The notes below the pieces were generated by a model, which did no database searches, was not told the origin of the DNA, and saw only the letters and a list, made by a program, of their open reading frames with translations. DNA of 64,000 bases. Origin: Bubalus kerabau. Lineage: Eukaryota; Chordata; Mammalia; Artiodactyla; Bovidae. The stretch covers positions 55,440,301 to 55,504,300 of the forward strand of contig NC_073629.1 in the NCBI RefSeq assembly GCF_029407905.1. The letters are read 5' to 3'. Within the stretch, counting starts at the first letter, position 1; each line of letters starts with the position of its first letter. A program made the translations under genes and the position numbers. Shown here in pieces: positions 41,801-52,427 of this stretch.

Positions 41801-43647
41801 GAAAAGACGCTAAAAGCAAAGGAGAAAAGGAAAGATATACCCATTTGAATGCAGAGTTCCAAAGAATAGCAAGGAGAGATAAGAAAGCCATCCTTAGTGA
41901 TCAGTGCAAAGAAATAGAGGAAAACAATAGAAAGACTGGAGATCTCTTTGAGAAAATTAGAGCTACCAAGGGAACACTTCATGCAAAGATAGGCATGATA
42001 AAGGACAGAAATGATATGGATCTAATAGAATCAGAAGATATTAAGAAGAAGTGGCAAGAATACACAGAACTATACAAAAAACATCATCATGACCCAGCTA
42101 ACCACGATGGTGTGGTCACTCACCTAGAGCCAGACATCCCGGAATGTGAAGTCAAGTGAGCCTTAGGAAGAATCACTGCGAACAAAGCTAGTGGAGGTGA
42201 TGAAATTCCAGTTGAGCTATTTCAAATCCTAAAAGAGAATGCTGTGAAAGTGCTGCACTCATTATGCCAGCAAATTTGGAAAACTCAGTAGTAGCCACAA
42301 GACTGGAAAAAAGTCAGTTTTCATTCCAGTCCCAAAGAAAGTCAATGCCAGAGAATGTTCAAACTACCGCACAATTTCACTGTCTAATGCTAGCAAAATA
42401 ATGCTCAAAATTCTCCAAGCCAGGCTTCAACAGTATGTTAACGATGAACTTCCAGATGTTCAAGCTGGATTTAGAAAAGGCAAAGGATCCAGAGATCAAA
42501 TTGCCAACATCCGATGGATCACTTAAAAGCAAGAGAGTGCCAGAAAAACATCTATTTCTGTTTTACTGACTATTCCAAAACCTTTGACTGTGTGGATCAT
42601 TCAAACTGTGGAAAATTCTTCCAGAGATGGGAATACCAGACCACCTGACCTGCCTCCTGAGAAATCTGTATGCAGGTCAAGAAGCAACAGTTAGACTGGA
42701 CATAGAACAACAGACTGGTTCTAAATTGGAAAAGGAGTATGTCAAGGCTGTATATTTTCACCCTGCTTATTTAACTTATATGCAGAGTACATCATGAGAA
42801 ATGCCAGGCTGGATGAAGCATAAACTGGAATCAAGATTTCCGGGAGAACTATCAATAACCTCAGATATGCAGATGATACCACCCTTATGGCAGAAAGCAG
42901 AGAAGAACTGAAGATCCTCTTGATGAAAGTGAAAGAGGAGAATGAAAAGTTGGCTTAAAGCTCAACATTCAGAAAATTAAGATCATGGCATCCGGCCCCA
43001 CCACTCCATGGCAAATAGATGGGGAAACAGTGGACACAGTGGCTGACTTTATTTTTTTGGGCTCCAAAATCACTGCAGATGGTGACCGCAGCCATGACAT
43101 TAAAATGCTTGCACCCTGGAAGAAAAGCTATGACCAACCTAGACAGCATATTAAAAAGCAGAGACATTACTTTGCCAACAAAGGTCCGTCTAGTCAAAGC
43201 TATGATTTTTCCAGTGGTCATGTATGGATGTGAGAGTTGAACTATAAAGAAAGCTGAGCGCTGAAGAATTGATGCTTTTGAACGGTGGTGTTGGAGAAGA
43301 TTCTTGAGAGTCCCTTGGACTGCAAGGAGATCCAACCAGTCCATCCTAAAGGAAATCAGTTCTGAATACTCATTGGAAGTACTGATGCTAAAGCTGAACC
43401 TCCAATACTTTGGCCACCAGATGTGAAGAACTGACTCATTTGAAAAGACCTTGATGCCAGGAAAGATTGAAGGCAGAAGGAGAAACAGCCAACAGAGGAT
43501 GAGATGGTTCGATGGCCTCACCAACTCGATGGACATGACTTTGAGGAAGCTCCGGGAGTTGGTGTTGGACGGGCAAGCCTGGCATGCTGCAGTCCATCGG
43601 GTTGCAAAAAGTCGGACATGACTGAGCAACTTAACTGAACTGAAATA
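38849..43647 (+). mobile_element. Near full-length BovB LINE carrying a nested BovB
   Basis: Forward BovB bounded by the target duplication AATCAGGGCTT (38836-38846 and 43648-43658). Without the reversed insert at 39404-40396 it is about 3.8 kb, with a 5' region (38849-39403), a continued 5' region from 40402, endonuclease (about 40880-41600; motifs GDWNAKVG near 41270 and GSDH near 41550) and RT (about 42060-42960; YADD near 42867). The C-terminal part runs to the (GAACT)-type tail. Many stops and shifts make it inactive, for example TGA inside the endonuclease near 41371 and broken RT frames. It is the only copy here that keeps the endonuclease. Confidence 0.9.
39404..40396 (-). mobile_element. 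BovB LINE nested in the 38849-43647 copy
   Basis: Reversed 3' portion (about 1 kb), starting TTCAGTTCAGTTGCGCAGTC and 5'-truncated in RT. The host sequence stops at ATCAG (39399-39403) and resumes after ATCAG (40397-40401), a short target duplication. Minus-strand frames are broken. Confidence 0.88.
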
Positions 43648-43779
43648 AATCAGGGCTTGGTTCTCAGTCTGAAATGATGCTGATAATGCTGTCTCATCTC
43701 CTTCTGAACATGGGGAAATGGACACTTGAAATGGTGCATCATCTCTGGAGGGCAATCCACAATATCTTATCAAAATATT

Positions 43780-44010
43780 GTAAAACATGTTCTTTGATAC
43801 CCTGATTCTGTTGTTAGGTATTTACACTTTGAACATGCAAACCGTCACTCACAATTATGAACAAGGATGTTCATGACAGCATTACCTATAATATCACAAA
43901 ACTGGAAATAACTAATTCCTCCATTATTGGCAAAATTGTTAGGTTATGAGATCTGGTAAGAATGCAGTTCATCTCCATTACTTGAAAAAAAATGAAGAGA
44001 CTATTAAATA
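43780..44010 (+). repeat. L1M remnant
   Basis: GGTATTTACACTTTGAACAT and ACAGCATTACCTATAATATC are diverged L1M ORF2-end text. Confidence 0.45.
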
Positions 44011-44040
44011 TGACCTGTTTGTGCAAAGAAAATAAAAATA

Positions 44041-45250
44041 TATTAATAGATGATTATGCCCAGGCAGGATATGTATGCCTTTTACATGAATTTAAATTAT
44101 GCAAATTAGTTATTGGACCATATCAAAATAGTAATAAAATCTTTCTCATGCTCAGAATTTAGTTTTAATTTCCTCAAATAAAATATTTGAAAAAATACAT
44201 AATTTCAAGACTGTCAGGCCGTTGCTTATACAATTTCAATATAGCAATATGAGTTGAGCTGTAAATAGTGACATCTTTTGGCCCAGATGCTGAGGTGAAA
44301 GGAGCTTGGGAAGTCAGAGGAACTGAATGACTGCCAGTGTGATGTCACATCCCCATGCATAGCGTTTTGTTCAGGAAATAGGAATAGCTGTATACAGTGC
44401 TCAACAAATGATCTTAAGGAGCTACGTATCTATCTCTCTCTATTTCACAATCAATTAAGTGGAAAAGTATATTGCCATATTAATAGATCCAAATCCTTTT
44501 GAGTAAAAGAAATAATCTATCACAGAGTATGTAGCTGTCTGAAAGCAAGCTTTAACTAAATTCTCATTAACTCAAAGTGTAGCTTGTATCATTTTACTCT
44601 GGAACAATTTTATGAAAATTCGAAAGACTCAAGCAAGTTTAGTTATTTTAGATGTAGAAAGTTGTGACCATTTAGTTTAGTGGGAAATTCTTAGGATCTC
44701 TATTGTAAAATCAAACTACCGATCTCAGGTTTGTAGGGGATTTAATAAAAAAAAAACATTAACTTCCACATAACAGAAAAGAACTCAGAAAGACAATGCC
44801 AATCCCTCACTCACAAAGTAGACAATAACATCAGACTACAGTCAGAATTTAACCTAACTGAAAAAGTAAAGATGATAGTCCAAAGACATATTAGAAGTGA
44901 GCATTTTGGTGAGAATTCTACAAAATTAGCCTGAGGTGTGGAAATACTAGGTGGGAACAGTTGAATTCAATTAAGTGACAGGGGCTTCCTATGCAGCTTT
45001 TTATACTGCATCTGGATATAAATACCATAAAGTCATTAAAACTGTAGAAGATCGCTAACCCTTTGTCAGTTTTGCGGTTTTAATAGAAAAACTACAATCA
45101 TGTTAACTTTCTTTCTTTTTTTTAACTTGAAAGAACCCATCCCAATAAAAGTATTTTAAATAACTGATAGTGTATCGAACACCACATCTATTAAGCTATA
45201 TATGGAAATTACTTACCATACTGTCATTTAAAATACTCGTTAAGGGTGGG
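44041..45250. other. Intergenic, A/T-rich, unassigned
   Basis: No gene or named repeat recognised. Confidence 0.5.
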
Positions 45251-45255
45251 CACCT

Positions 45256-45405
45256 TGTTGGGACTTCCCTAGTGGTTTGGTAGTTAACGCTCCTCACTCC
45301 TAGTGCAGGGGATGTGGATTGGACCCCTGAACAGGGGACTAAAATCCCACATGCTGTGCAGAGCAGCCAAAAAAAACCAAATAAATAAAATAAAGGAAAA
45401 AATAG
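45256..45405 (+). repeat. CHR-type SINE
   Basis: Forward: TTGGGACTTCCCTAGTGGTT ... GAACAGGGGACTAAAATCCC ... GCCAAAAAAAACC with an A-rich tail. Confidence 0.82.
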
Positions 45406-45794
45406 TGGGCACACTGTTAATACTCAGATAATAATGATACTAGTAGTGATAACATGGATTCTTTTGATGTCTGAACATGAGAAACTGAGTAGAGACTACC
45501 CATTTTGGCTAAGATTAGTGGCAAGACAGGGGGTGAAAAATGCTTTATTTCACAAGTGTGGGGTGGGTCCTTTCATCTCATTAATGCAAAAGAGCAAAAT
45601 TTTAGGTAGTAGGAAAGATCAGAAAATAGAATGAGCAGGTAATATACAATTCTATAGACAAGAGAAAGTACTGGGGGGGCAGGGGAGGGAGAGGAAAAGC
45701 TAGCCATAATGGGAAAACTCTTTGTAAAACTTCACTAATTTGGTTTAATTATTGTGAATAATAATAGTCAGAATAATGATATTATGATATTTTA

Positions 45795-45935
45795 AAATCT
45801 ATTCTTTCATTCAATCAACCAATAGCTCATTTAAACCACAGTTATTGGATGTCTTCTCTATGTGAAAGACTAGTCACAAAGGTCCAAACAATAAATTAGG
45901 ATACCTCACCTCTCAGTGAGCTCACCACCATTTAT
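45795..45935 (-). repeat. L2 remnant
   Basis: Reversed L2 3'-end pattern (ATTCTTTCATTCAATCAACC, TATTGGATGTCTTCTCTATG, CTCAGTGAGCTCACC). Confidence 0.4.
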
Positions 45936-46089
45936 TTTCAAGCACCTGTAGTAACAGAATCAACCCTGGTAAAGCATTGCTTAGAAAAGGGTCTTGGCAC
46001 ATGCCTTGGTTTTGCTGCCTAAATTGCACTGAGATTTTATTATTCTCCTGTTTCAAAGGTAAATGTTGCTTGTTTTATAATGTTACAAC

Positions 46090-46330
46090 AAAAATTGCAA
46101 TTTTCCTATTTTTATCATTTATCTTGCTAAAATTATAAATAACACCGCAGTGGACATCTTCATGAATATAGTATCTCATATTTTAGATTATTTCCTTACT
46201 CCAGATCTCAGAAGTGAGATTACTGGCTCAAGAGGCTTTTACATGTAAATCATTTTGGAGTATCACTGGATTGCTTTTTAAAGGAGTTGTATCAATTTAT
46301 AATACTGTGAGCAATGAGTGGCCATTAGGA
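46090..46330 (-). repeat. L1M remnant
   Basis: Reversed L1M 3' UTR: GCAGTGGACATCTTCATGAA, AGTGAGATTACTGGCTCAAG, TTGTATCAATTTATAATACT. Confidence 0.6.
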
Positions 46331-47440
46331 GAAACAGTAATGAGAGCAATTTTATATTCTCATCACATAGTTATACTTTATAATTAATAAACTCAATTTA
46401 ATACACAAATAATAAGAGATTATTTGAAAATAGGCATTTTATACAATAAGGTTTTAAACATGTGATTTTCATGGAAACAGTAATGTTAAAATTCTGTCTT
46501 TAAAAAGTATCAAGTAATGGATCACATGAATGTATTTCATGTTCTCATTTTCTCCCAACAGTTCATTACACAAAAACCACTGTAGGACTTTAAAGCCAAA
46601 TCTTATTTATAGTAAGATTTATATATGACTTAAGAAATATTTTTAGAAAATTACAGTCTCATATATCATTCAATATCCCCATTTTTTTAAAGTATAAAAT
46701 GAGAATGTTGTTATTTTTGGAAAAAATATTGAATTCAAGACATATAATAAAATGACATTAAATAGTGTCACATAACTTTTGAAGTCATATACTTATTGTC
46801 AAATTACATCTTTTTGGAAAAAATATTGATATTAAAAGTCACAGGCTACTAGTGTGAACCCTTTATTTTGTTTTGTTCTGTTTTGTTTTAGCAGAGTAAT
46901 TTAGAAGTTTAAAAGAAACTACTGCCCACTGAACACTGAATTAAAAAGTGAGTTAATTTCTGTACTCTTCTTCCTTGATTCTGTAGGGAGATAATGACAA
47001 TTAATATTTTCTACTTATAGATTATTAATGTTTTAAGCCTATATTCTCCGTCCTAACACTTGAAGAAGCTGCTGCCTTTTCTCAGTGGAAAAATAGATTT
47101 ATTCTCAAATGGACAACAAGCTGCCAGTACAGGAGAATCAAAGCTTTCAAAGAAACCAATAAACAAATGGAAAGGTTAAATTCAGGATCACATATGCAAG
47201 TGCATTTAGCAATGGGATATGACCAGGCAGCGACTAAGCACATGAGCCAAGCACGTTTCAGTTTAGGTAGTAATGAACTGACAAACACAAGGGTCCCTAG
47301 GCAGACAGCTGGCTAGAATATTTTGGAGTACAGCTGCCCCACAAAATCAAGCCCACACAATAGCTGCAGGTACACTGCTTGTTAAACTCATTTCCTGATC
47401 TTAAAGTCTGTAAGCTGAATTTCTGTATATTGAGTTTCTA
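46331..47440. other. Intergenic, unassigned
   Basis: A/T-rich. A TTTTG-rich simple stretch lies at 46866-46892. The frame at 47082-47288 has no recognised family. Confidence 0.45.
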
Positions 47441-47445
47441 ATAGG

Positions 47446-47705
47446 ACTCTGGAGCCAAATTTCTGGGCTCCAAATCCGAGCTCTTCTATTCACTAGCTGT
47501 GTGACTTCAGGCTAGTTACTTAACCATTCTGTGCCTTAATTTATAAAGTGGGGACAATAATAGTATCCAACTTATAAAGTTGTTGGAAAGATTAAATAAG
47601 TTAATATTTAATATATGCAAAGCCTTAAAATAGTACCTGGCACATAGTAAGTGCTATATGAGTGCTTACTAATACTATTAATATCATGATTATTAATGTT
47701 TATTA
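47446..47705 (+). repeat. MIR SINE
   Basis: Clear forward MIR: GACTCTGGAGCCAAATTTC, CACTAGCTGTGTGACTTCAG, GTACCTGGCACATAGTAAGT. Confidence 0.85.
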
Positions 47706-47864
47706 CTACTTCTACCTGAATTTAAATAAAACTTTATGCCTTTATTAAAGAATCAAAAGGATAATGAATGCTTCTACAGATGTAACCTGTATTTCCCGGG
47801 GCACAGTGATTTGGGCTTAAAAATATAGTCCTGCAGTAACAGTTACATAGTAGGCCTGCAGAGA

Positions 47865-48060
47865 AGTAGGACAATTTTGGTGTCAGTCATTCCTGGCTTT
47901 GAATTCTGTCATCAGCACGAACTTATTTGTGTAACCCTGGGCAATGTACCTATTCAACCTAAGATATTAAAAGGAGACTAATAATTGTTGCCTGACAAGA
48001 TAACTAAGAACTAGATAAGATGATGAATGTGAGGTGCCTGACAGATGGCCCAATGCAGAA
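47865..48060 (+). repeat. MIR SINE (diverged)
   Basis: CTTTGAATTCTGTCATCAGC, GTGTAACCCTGGGCAATG and GTGAGGTGCCTGACAGATGG preserve the MIR order. Confidence 0.6.
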
Positions 48061-48283
48061 GCAGCTCAGGGTTATTTTCAAGAACTTACCTAGGTTTTGC
48101 AGTTCCATGTGGGGCCTTCCCTTTCCCTCTCTGGCCCCCTGCCACCTTCAGCAGGGCTTTACCTTTCTGCCCAGTGTAGCCAAACCAGCAAGAAGCAGGC
48201 CCAGGACTATTACCACCTGGAAACTTAGTGAGCAAAAATATCATTGGCAATTCTGTAAGTGTTATTATGCTCTATCCCCTTCA

Positions 48284-48518
48284 TGGATTAGAGCCTTGTT
48301 GTGGCAAAGGGGCTTGCATAACTCAATGTAGCTATGAGCCACACCATGCAGGGCCACCCAAGATAGACAGGTCATAGTGGAGAGTTCTGACAAAATGTGG
48401 CCCATTGGAGGACGGAATGGCAGACCATTCCAGAATTCTTACCACGAGAATCCCATGAAATCATGGGGTCACAGAGAGTCGAACACGGCTTAGTGACTGA
48501 ACAACAACAACAACAATT
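48284..48518 (+). repeat. BovB-derived composite SINE with (AAC)n tail, no tRNA head
   Basis: The left part (ATGAGCCACACCATGCAGGG, TGACAAAATGTGGCCC) is BovB 5'-region sequence. The right part (CATGGGGTCACAGAGAGTC type) is the BovB 3' end, with (AAC)n at 48500-48518. It is an internally deleted BovB, related to the Bov-A unit but with a longer 5' segment. Confidence 0.7.
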
Positions 48519-49213
48519 TAGCTATATAAAAAGGTTTAAAAGTCCACGTTTTTTAGAAATGTAGAGTAATGTATACACCAAGATGATATATGGGATTTGT
48601 TTTTTAAAATACTCTAGCAAAAGGAGAAAACACGGAAGAAAAGGATACATAAAACAAATGTGGAAAATTCATGATAACCATGATAACTTTAATCAGGATG
48701 ATAGGTATATGAGGATTAGAGTATTTTCTCTAATTTTTAGTGTGTTTGAAAATCTTCATACATAATAAAACATTTTAAAAATTAAAATACAAACTCCTCA
48801 CATTTCTAGAAGTAATACATATGGCCATTCAGCCACCAGGCAAGCAAGGTTTGTCTAATGTTCCAGGCATTTTATCTCATTTCCAAAAGAATCCTAGTCA
48901 GAGCCAGTCATACATTTCAGTGAATCCTCAGTTATTCCTAGTCCAGCCAAATATGTCACATGATATATTTCAAATATTCCATAATTTCCAGTTAAATATT
49001 TGTCAAATCTTGCTTAAGTTAGGAATTTGTCACCTTTGCAATATCATCATATAGACACTTTTATAACAGACACTTACATATAAATGCTTCCAAAAGAGGC
49101 CATAAGATAAATCTAATGAACCTCCATAACATTAAACCAAGAGGAAGAAGCTGGACATAAAAGACCACATTTACTATGATTCCAGCTACATGAAAAGTAC
49201 AGAAAAGGCGAAT
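48519..49213. other. Intergenic, unassigned
   Basis: No gene or named repeat recognised. Confidence 0.45.
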
Positions 49214-49225
49214 CTATAGAGTCAG

Positions 49226-49622
49226 ACCATAAAGAAAGCTGAGCACCGAAGAATTAATGCTTTTGAACTGTGGTGTTTGGAGAAGATTCTTGAGAGTCCC
49301 TTGGACTGCAAGGAGATCCAACCAGTCAATCCTAAAGGAAATGAGTCTTGAATGTTCATTGAAAGGACTGCTGCTGAAGCTGAAGCTCTAATACTTTGGC
49401 CACCTGATGCAAAGAGCCGACTCATTGGAAAAGATGCTGATGCTAGGAAAGACTGAGGGCAAGAGGAAAAGGGGTGACAGAGGATGAGATGGATGGCATC
49501 ATTGACTCAATGGACATGAATTTGAGCAAACTCAGGGAGACAGTGAAGGACAGGGAAGTCTGGCATGCTGCAATGCATGGGCTTGCAAAGAGTCAGATAC
49601 AACTTAGCCACTGAGCAGCAAC
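49226..49622 (+). mobile_element. BovB 3' fragment, (AAC)n-tailed type
   Basis: About 400 bp of the BovB C-terminal coding and 3' end, ending GAGCAGCAACAAC. Likely target duplication ATAGAGTCAGA (about 49214-49224) and ATAGAGACAGA (about 49627-49637), one mismatch. Confidence 0.85.
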
Positions 49623-49639
49623 AACATAGAGACAGAACG

Positions 49640-50870
49640 TAGATGAGTGATACTTAGTCTTGGAAATGGAGTGGGCATTAACTGTACATGGTCATGAGTG
49701 ATCTTATTGGAATGACAGAAATGTGCTAAAACTCGACTGTGGGGATGGTTGCACAACTCAGTAAAATTACTAAAAATCACTGATTTCTTAACAGGTAAAT
49801 TCTATGGTGTGGAAATTGAAACTGAAACCTCCTCTGAGGTTTCAATTTCTCTGATGATTTCTTCCTTCCACAAACATTACTGAATGCCTACTATAAACAA
49901 TTAGGTCCTTATCTTGATTCTCAAGGGGTGCCCAGTTCCCTTCCTTCTCCTCTCTCTTCTTCTCCTAAGCCAAAATGCTCCACTATGAAAACTTTCTGCT
50001 GGATTAGGGTGCAGCACCCCCAATCTCTTTCTGGGGTTTTACTTGGCACAGCTCAAAAAAATTGGCCTTTTGAAACTTTGCCAGATATTGAGGGAGAAAT
50101 CCCCCACAAAAGCACAATCAAGTTTTAAATTACAGTATTAGGGCACAGAAGACACCCCCCAACACATACACACACAAAATGCTCTCCCAACTCCATCTGG
50201 ATTTCAGTGCCTAAACTTTGGCCGCTTGTTCTTTCTAAGGAAACGCGTTTGTCCCACCTTGCAAGAAAACAATGAGGGCTCAGCAGCATTTAAGTCCCAT
50301 GCTCAAAGAACAAAGCAGCCACTATATTCTAAGTTCTCCTCCCCATAGAAGCCGGGAGCACCTTTTTTTTCTTCCAATTCCCTCCGGGTCAAGGGTGATT
50401 TGTTTTCAGTAAAGTAGTGATAGTGTTGCTGTTATTTTTATTACTATTCTGACATTAGTTTGGCTAATTAATAAACCTAGAGACCTTTTGCAGTATCTAA
50501 CCAGTTTTGCTAAGTTCTCTATATTTCAGCTATGCCTCATTTGCAAAGATCATGAAAACAACAGTCAGGGTAGGACCCACATCTTCCTGCCTCACAGGTA
50601 CAGTGATCGCATATGGTTTTTGTTTCATCTCCTGCCAATTCTAAAAGGGTACACAAGGCAGATATACTATTACCGCTTACCCCAAAGTGCAAAGGACATG
50701 CCTAAGAAGCTTGCTAGCTGATGATAGAGCCTGAATTGACACTTGTTGGGGCTGACCTAAGTGAATTTCTCTTTTTTCTAAATACCTTGGTGGAATCGCC
50801 CCTTTGCCAAGTAAGAATTGTGGTCAAACTGGAGTAGCTGACTCCAGGCTGGGGGAAGGGTATTTAGCCT
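49640..50870. other. Intergenic, unassigned
   Basis: Includes a possible L2 trace at 49865-49925. Otherwise unique-looking sequence leading into the GTF2B upstream region. The frames at 49928-50128 and 50488-50721 lack gene context. Confidence 0.45.
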
Positions 50871-50891
50871 TCGGGGATGCGGGCTTTGCCC

Positions 50892-52045
50892 ACATCCGCT
50901 GGATCATAGAAAAAGCAAGAGAGTTCCAGAAAAACATCTGTTTCTGCTTTATTGACTATGCCAAAGCCTTTGACTGTCTGGATCACAATAAACTGTTGAA
51001 AATTCTTCAAGAGACAGGAATACCAGACCACCTGACCTGCTTCTTGAGAAACCTGTATGCAGGTCAGGAAGCAACAGCTAGAACTGGACATGGAACAACA
51101 GACTGGTTCCAAATAGGAAAAGGAGTATGTCAAGTCTATATATTGTCACCCTGCTTATTTAACTTCTATACAGAGTACATCACGAGAAACGCTGGGCTGT
51201 GGGAAGCACAAGCTGCAATCAAGATTGCAGGGAGAAATATCAATAACCTCAGATATGCAGATGACACCACCCTTATGGCAGAAAGTGAGGAAGAACTATA
51301 GAGCCTCTTGACGAAACTGAAAGAGAGTGAAAAAGTTGGTTTAAAGCTCAACATTCAGAAAACTAAGATCATGGCATGTGGTCCCATCACTTCATGACAA
51401 ATAGATGGGGAAACAGTGGACACAGTGGCTGACTTTATTTTTCTGGGCTCCAAAATCACTGCAGATGGTGATTGCAGCCATGAAATTAAAAGACACTTGC
51501 CTTGGAAGGAAAGTTATGACCAACCTAGACAACATATTAAAAAGCAGAGACATTACTTTGTCAACAAAGATCTGTCTAGTCAAGGCTATAGTTTTTCCAG
51601 TGGTCATGTATGGATTTGAGAGTTGGACTATAAAGAATCTGGCTGAGCGCCGAAGAATTGATGCCTTTGAACTGTGGTGTTGGAGAAGACTCTTGAGAGT
51701 CCCTGGGACTGCAAGGAGATCCAACCAGTTCATCCTAAAGGAGATCAGTCCTGGGTGTTCATTGGTGGGACTGATGTTGAAGCTGAAACTCCAATACTTT
51801 GGCCACCTGATGAGAAGAGCTGACTCATTTGAAAAGACTCTGATGCTGGGAAAGATTGAGGGCAGGGGGAGAAGGGGGCGACAGAAGATGAGATGGTTGG
51901 ATGGCATCACGGACTCGATGGACATGGGTTTGGGTGGACTCCGGGAATTGGTGATGGACAGGGAGGCCTGGCGTGCTGCGGTTCATGGGGTCGCAAAGAG
52001 TCGGACACAACTGAGCGACTGAACTGAACTGAACTGAACTGAACT
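50892..52045 (+). mobile_element. BovB LINE inserted just upstream of GTF2B
   Basis: 5'-truncated BovB (1,154 bp), same strand as GTF2B. It begins inside RT (AHIRWIIEKAREFQKN), has CFIDYAKAFDC and the intact NNLRYADDTTLMAE box, a TAG near 51300, and a second open frame (51405-52022) through the natural end KSRTQLSD. The tail is (GAACT)n, 52018-52045. Target duplication 50876-50891 and 52046-52061 (16 bp, one mismatch). It is not autonomous. Its edge is about 267 bp from the GTF2B TATA box. Confidence 0.95.
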
Positions 52046-52278
52046 GATGGGGGCTTTGCCCCCTCCACGAAGCTCAGTATTTTGTGCTGTAACTCAGTCA
52101 AGTTGAAGGTATCTCTGGTGCAGCACATTTGCAGGGTGCCCTTGGGAATTTTTCCAGGTGATTTCCTATATTTGCCCAGCCACATAGAAAATGACCGAAA
52201 GTGAATAGGGAAATAAGAAAACGCAAAGCACGGGGCGTACCCGAGCTCACTGTTCTTGGCTCTTCTCCGGACCCGTAG

Positions 52279-52286
52279 CCACGCCC
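52279..52286 (+). promoter_or_regulatory. KLF/Sp-type CCACGCCC box
   Basis: CCACGCCC matches a KLF/Sp family GC-box variant and lies 27 bp upstream of the TATA box. It is typical of CpG-island promoters. Confidence 0.4.
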
Positions 52287-52296
52287 TATTACGACT

Positions 52297-52305
52297 GCGT
52301 GGGCG
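52297..52305 (+). promoter_or_regulatory. EGR1-type site GCGTGGGCG
   Basis: This is an exact match to the nine-base EGR1/Zif268 consensus, ending 7 bp before the TATA box and directly abutting the BREu-like element. Binding here could compete with, or couple to, preinitiation complex assembly. Confidence 0.55.
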
Positions 52306-52312
52306 ACTCGCC
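52306..52312 (+). promoter_or_regulatory. BREu-like element directly upstream of the TATA box
   Basis: The seven bases next to the TATA box are ACTCGCC. Against the BREu consensus SSRCGCC, five of seven match, with the CGCC core exact and in the right position. BREu is the site TFIIB itself contacts, so this is of interest in the TFIIB gene. Confidence 0.45.
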
Positions 52313-52319
52313 TATAAAA
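52313..52319 (+). promoter_or_regulatory. GTF2B TATA box (TATAAAA)
   Basis: An exact TATAAAA lies 98 bp upstream of the GTF2B ATG inside GC-rich unique DNA. It is correctly spaced for initiation near 52345. TATA boxes are unusual in CpG-island housekeeping promoters. Confidence 0.75.
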
Positions 52320-52344
52320 GCCCGTCTCACGGCGTTTCGTCGCC

Positions 52345-52410
52345 ACTGTCTCTTCCTGTTTGCGGTTGCGTCTGTCGTTGTTTGTAGCTGGAGCCGCAGT
52401 GGCCGTGAAG
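52345..52410 (+). other. GTF2B: GTF2B predicted 5' UTR
   Basis: If transcription starts near A52345, 32 bp after the first T of the TATA box, the 5' UTR is about 66 nt, pyrimidine-rich at its start and free of upstream ATG. The start site is inferred from TATA spacing only. Confidence 0.55.
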
Positions 52411-52416
52411 ATGGCG
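52408..52416 (+). promoter_or_regulatory. YY1-like motif overlapping the GTF2B start codon
   Basis: AAGATGGCG is the core of the YY1 motif often found just downstream of housekeeping start sites, here overlapping the initiator ATG. The ATGGC bases are also fixed by the coding sequence, so a regulatory role is uncertain. Confidence 0.35.
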
Positions 52417-52427
52417 TCTACCAGCCG
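52411..52427 (+). CDS. GTF2B: GTF2B coding exon 1
   Basis: Seventeen coding bases encode MASTS plus two bases of Arg6. The donor is CG/GTTAGT. The exon is too short for ORF finders and is recognised from the protein start and from joining in frame to 57261. It lies in the CpG island, 92 bp downstream of the TATA box. Confidence 0.93.

Noticed and set aside
42955..43788. 277-codon minus-strand frame
   Set aside because: Antisense reading of the BovB C-terminal region; similar antisense frames occur in the other BovB copies.
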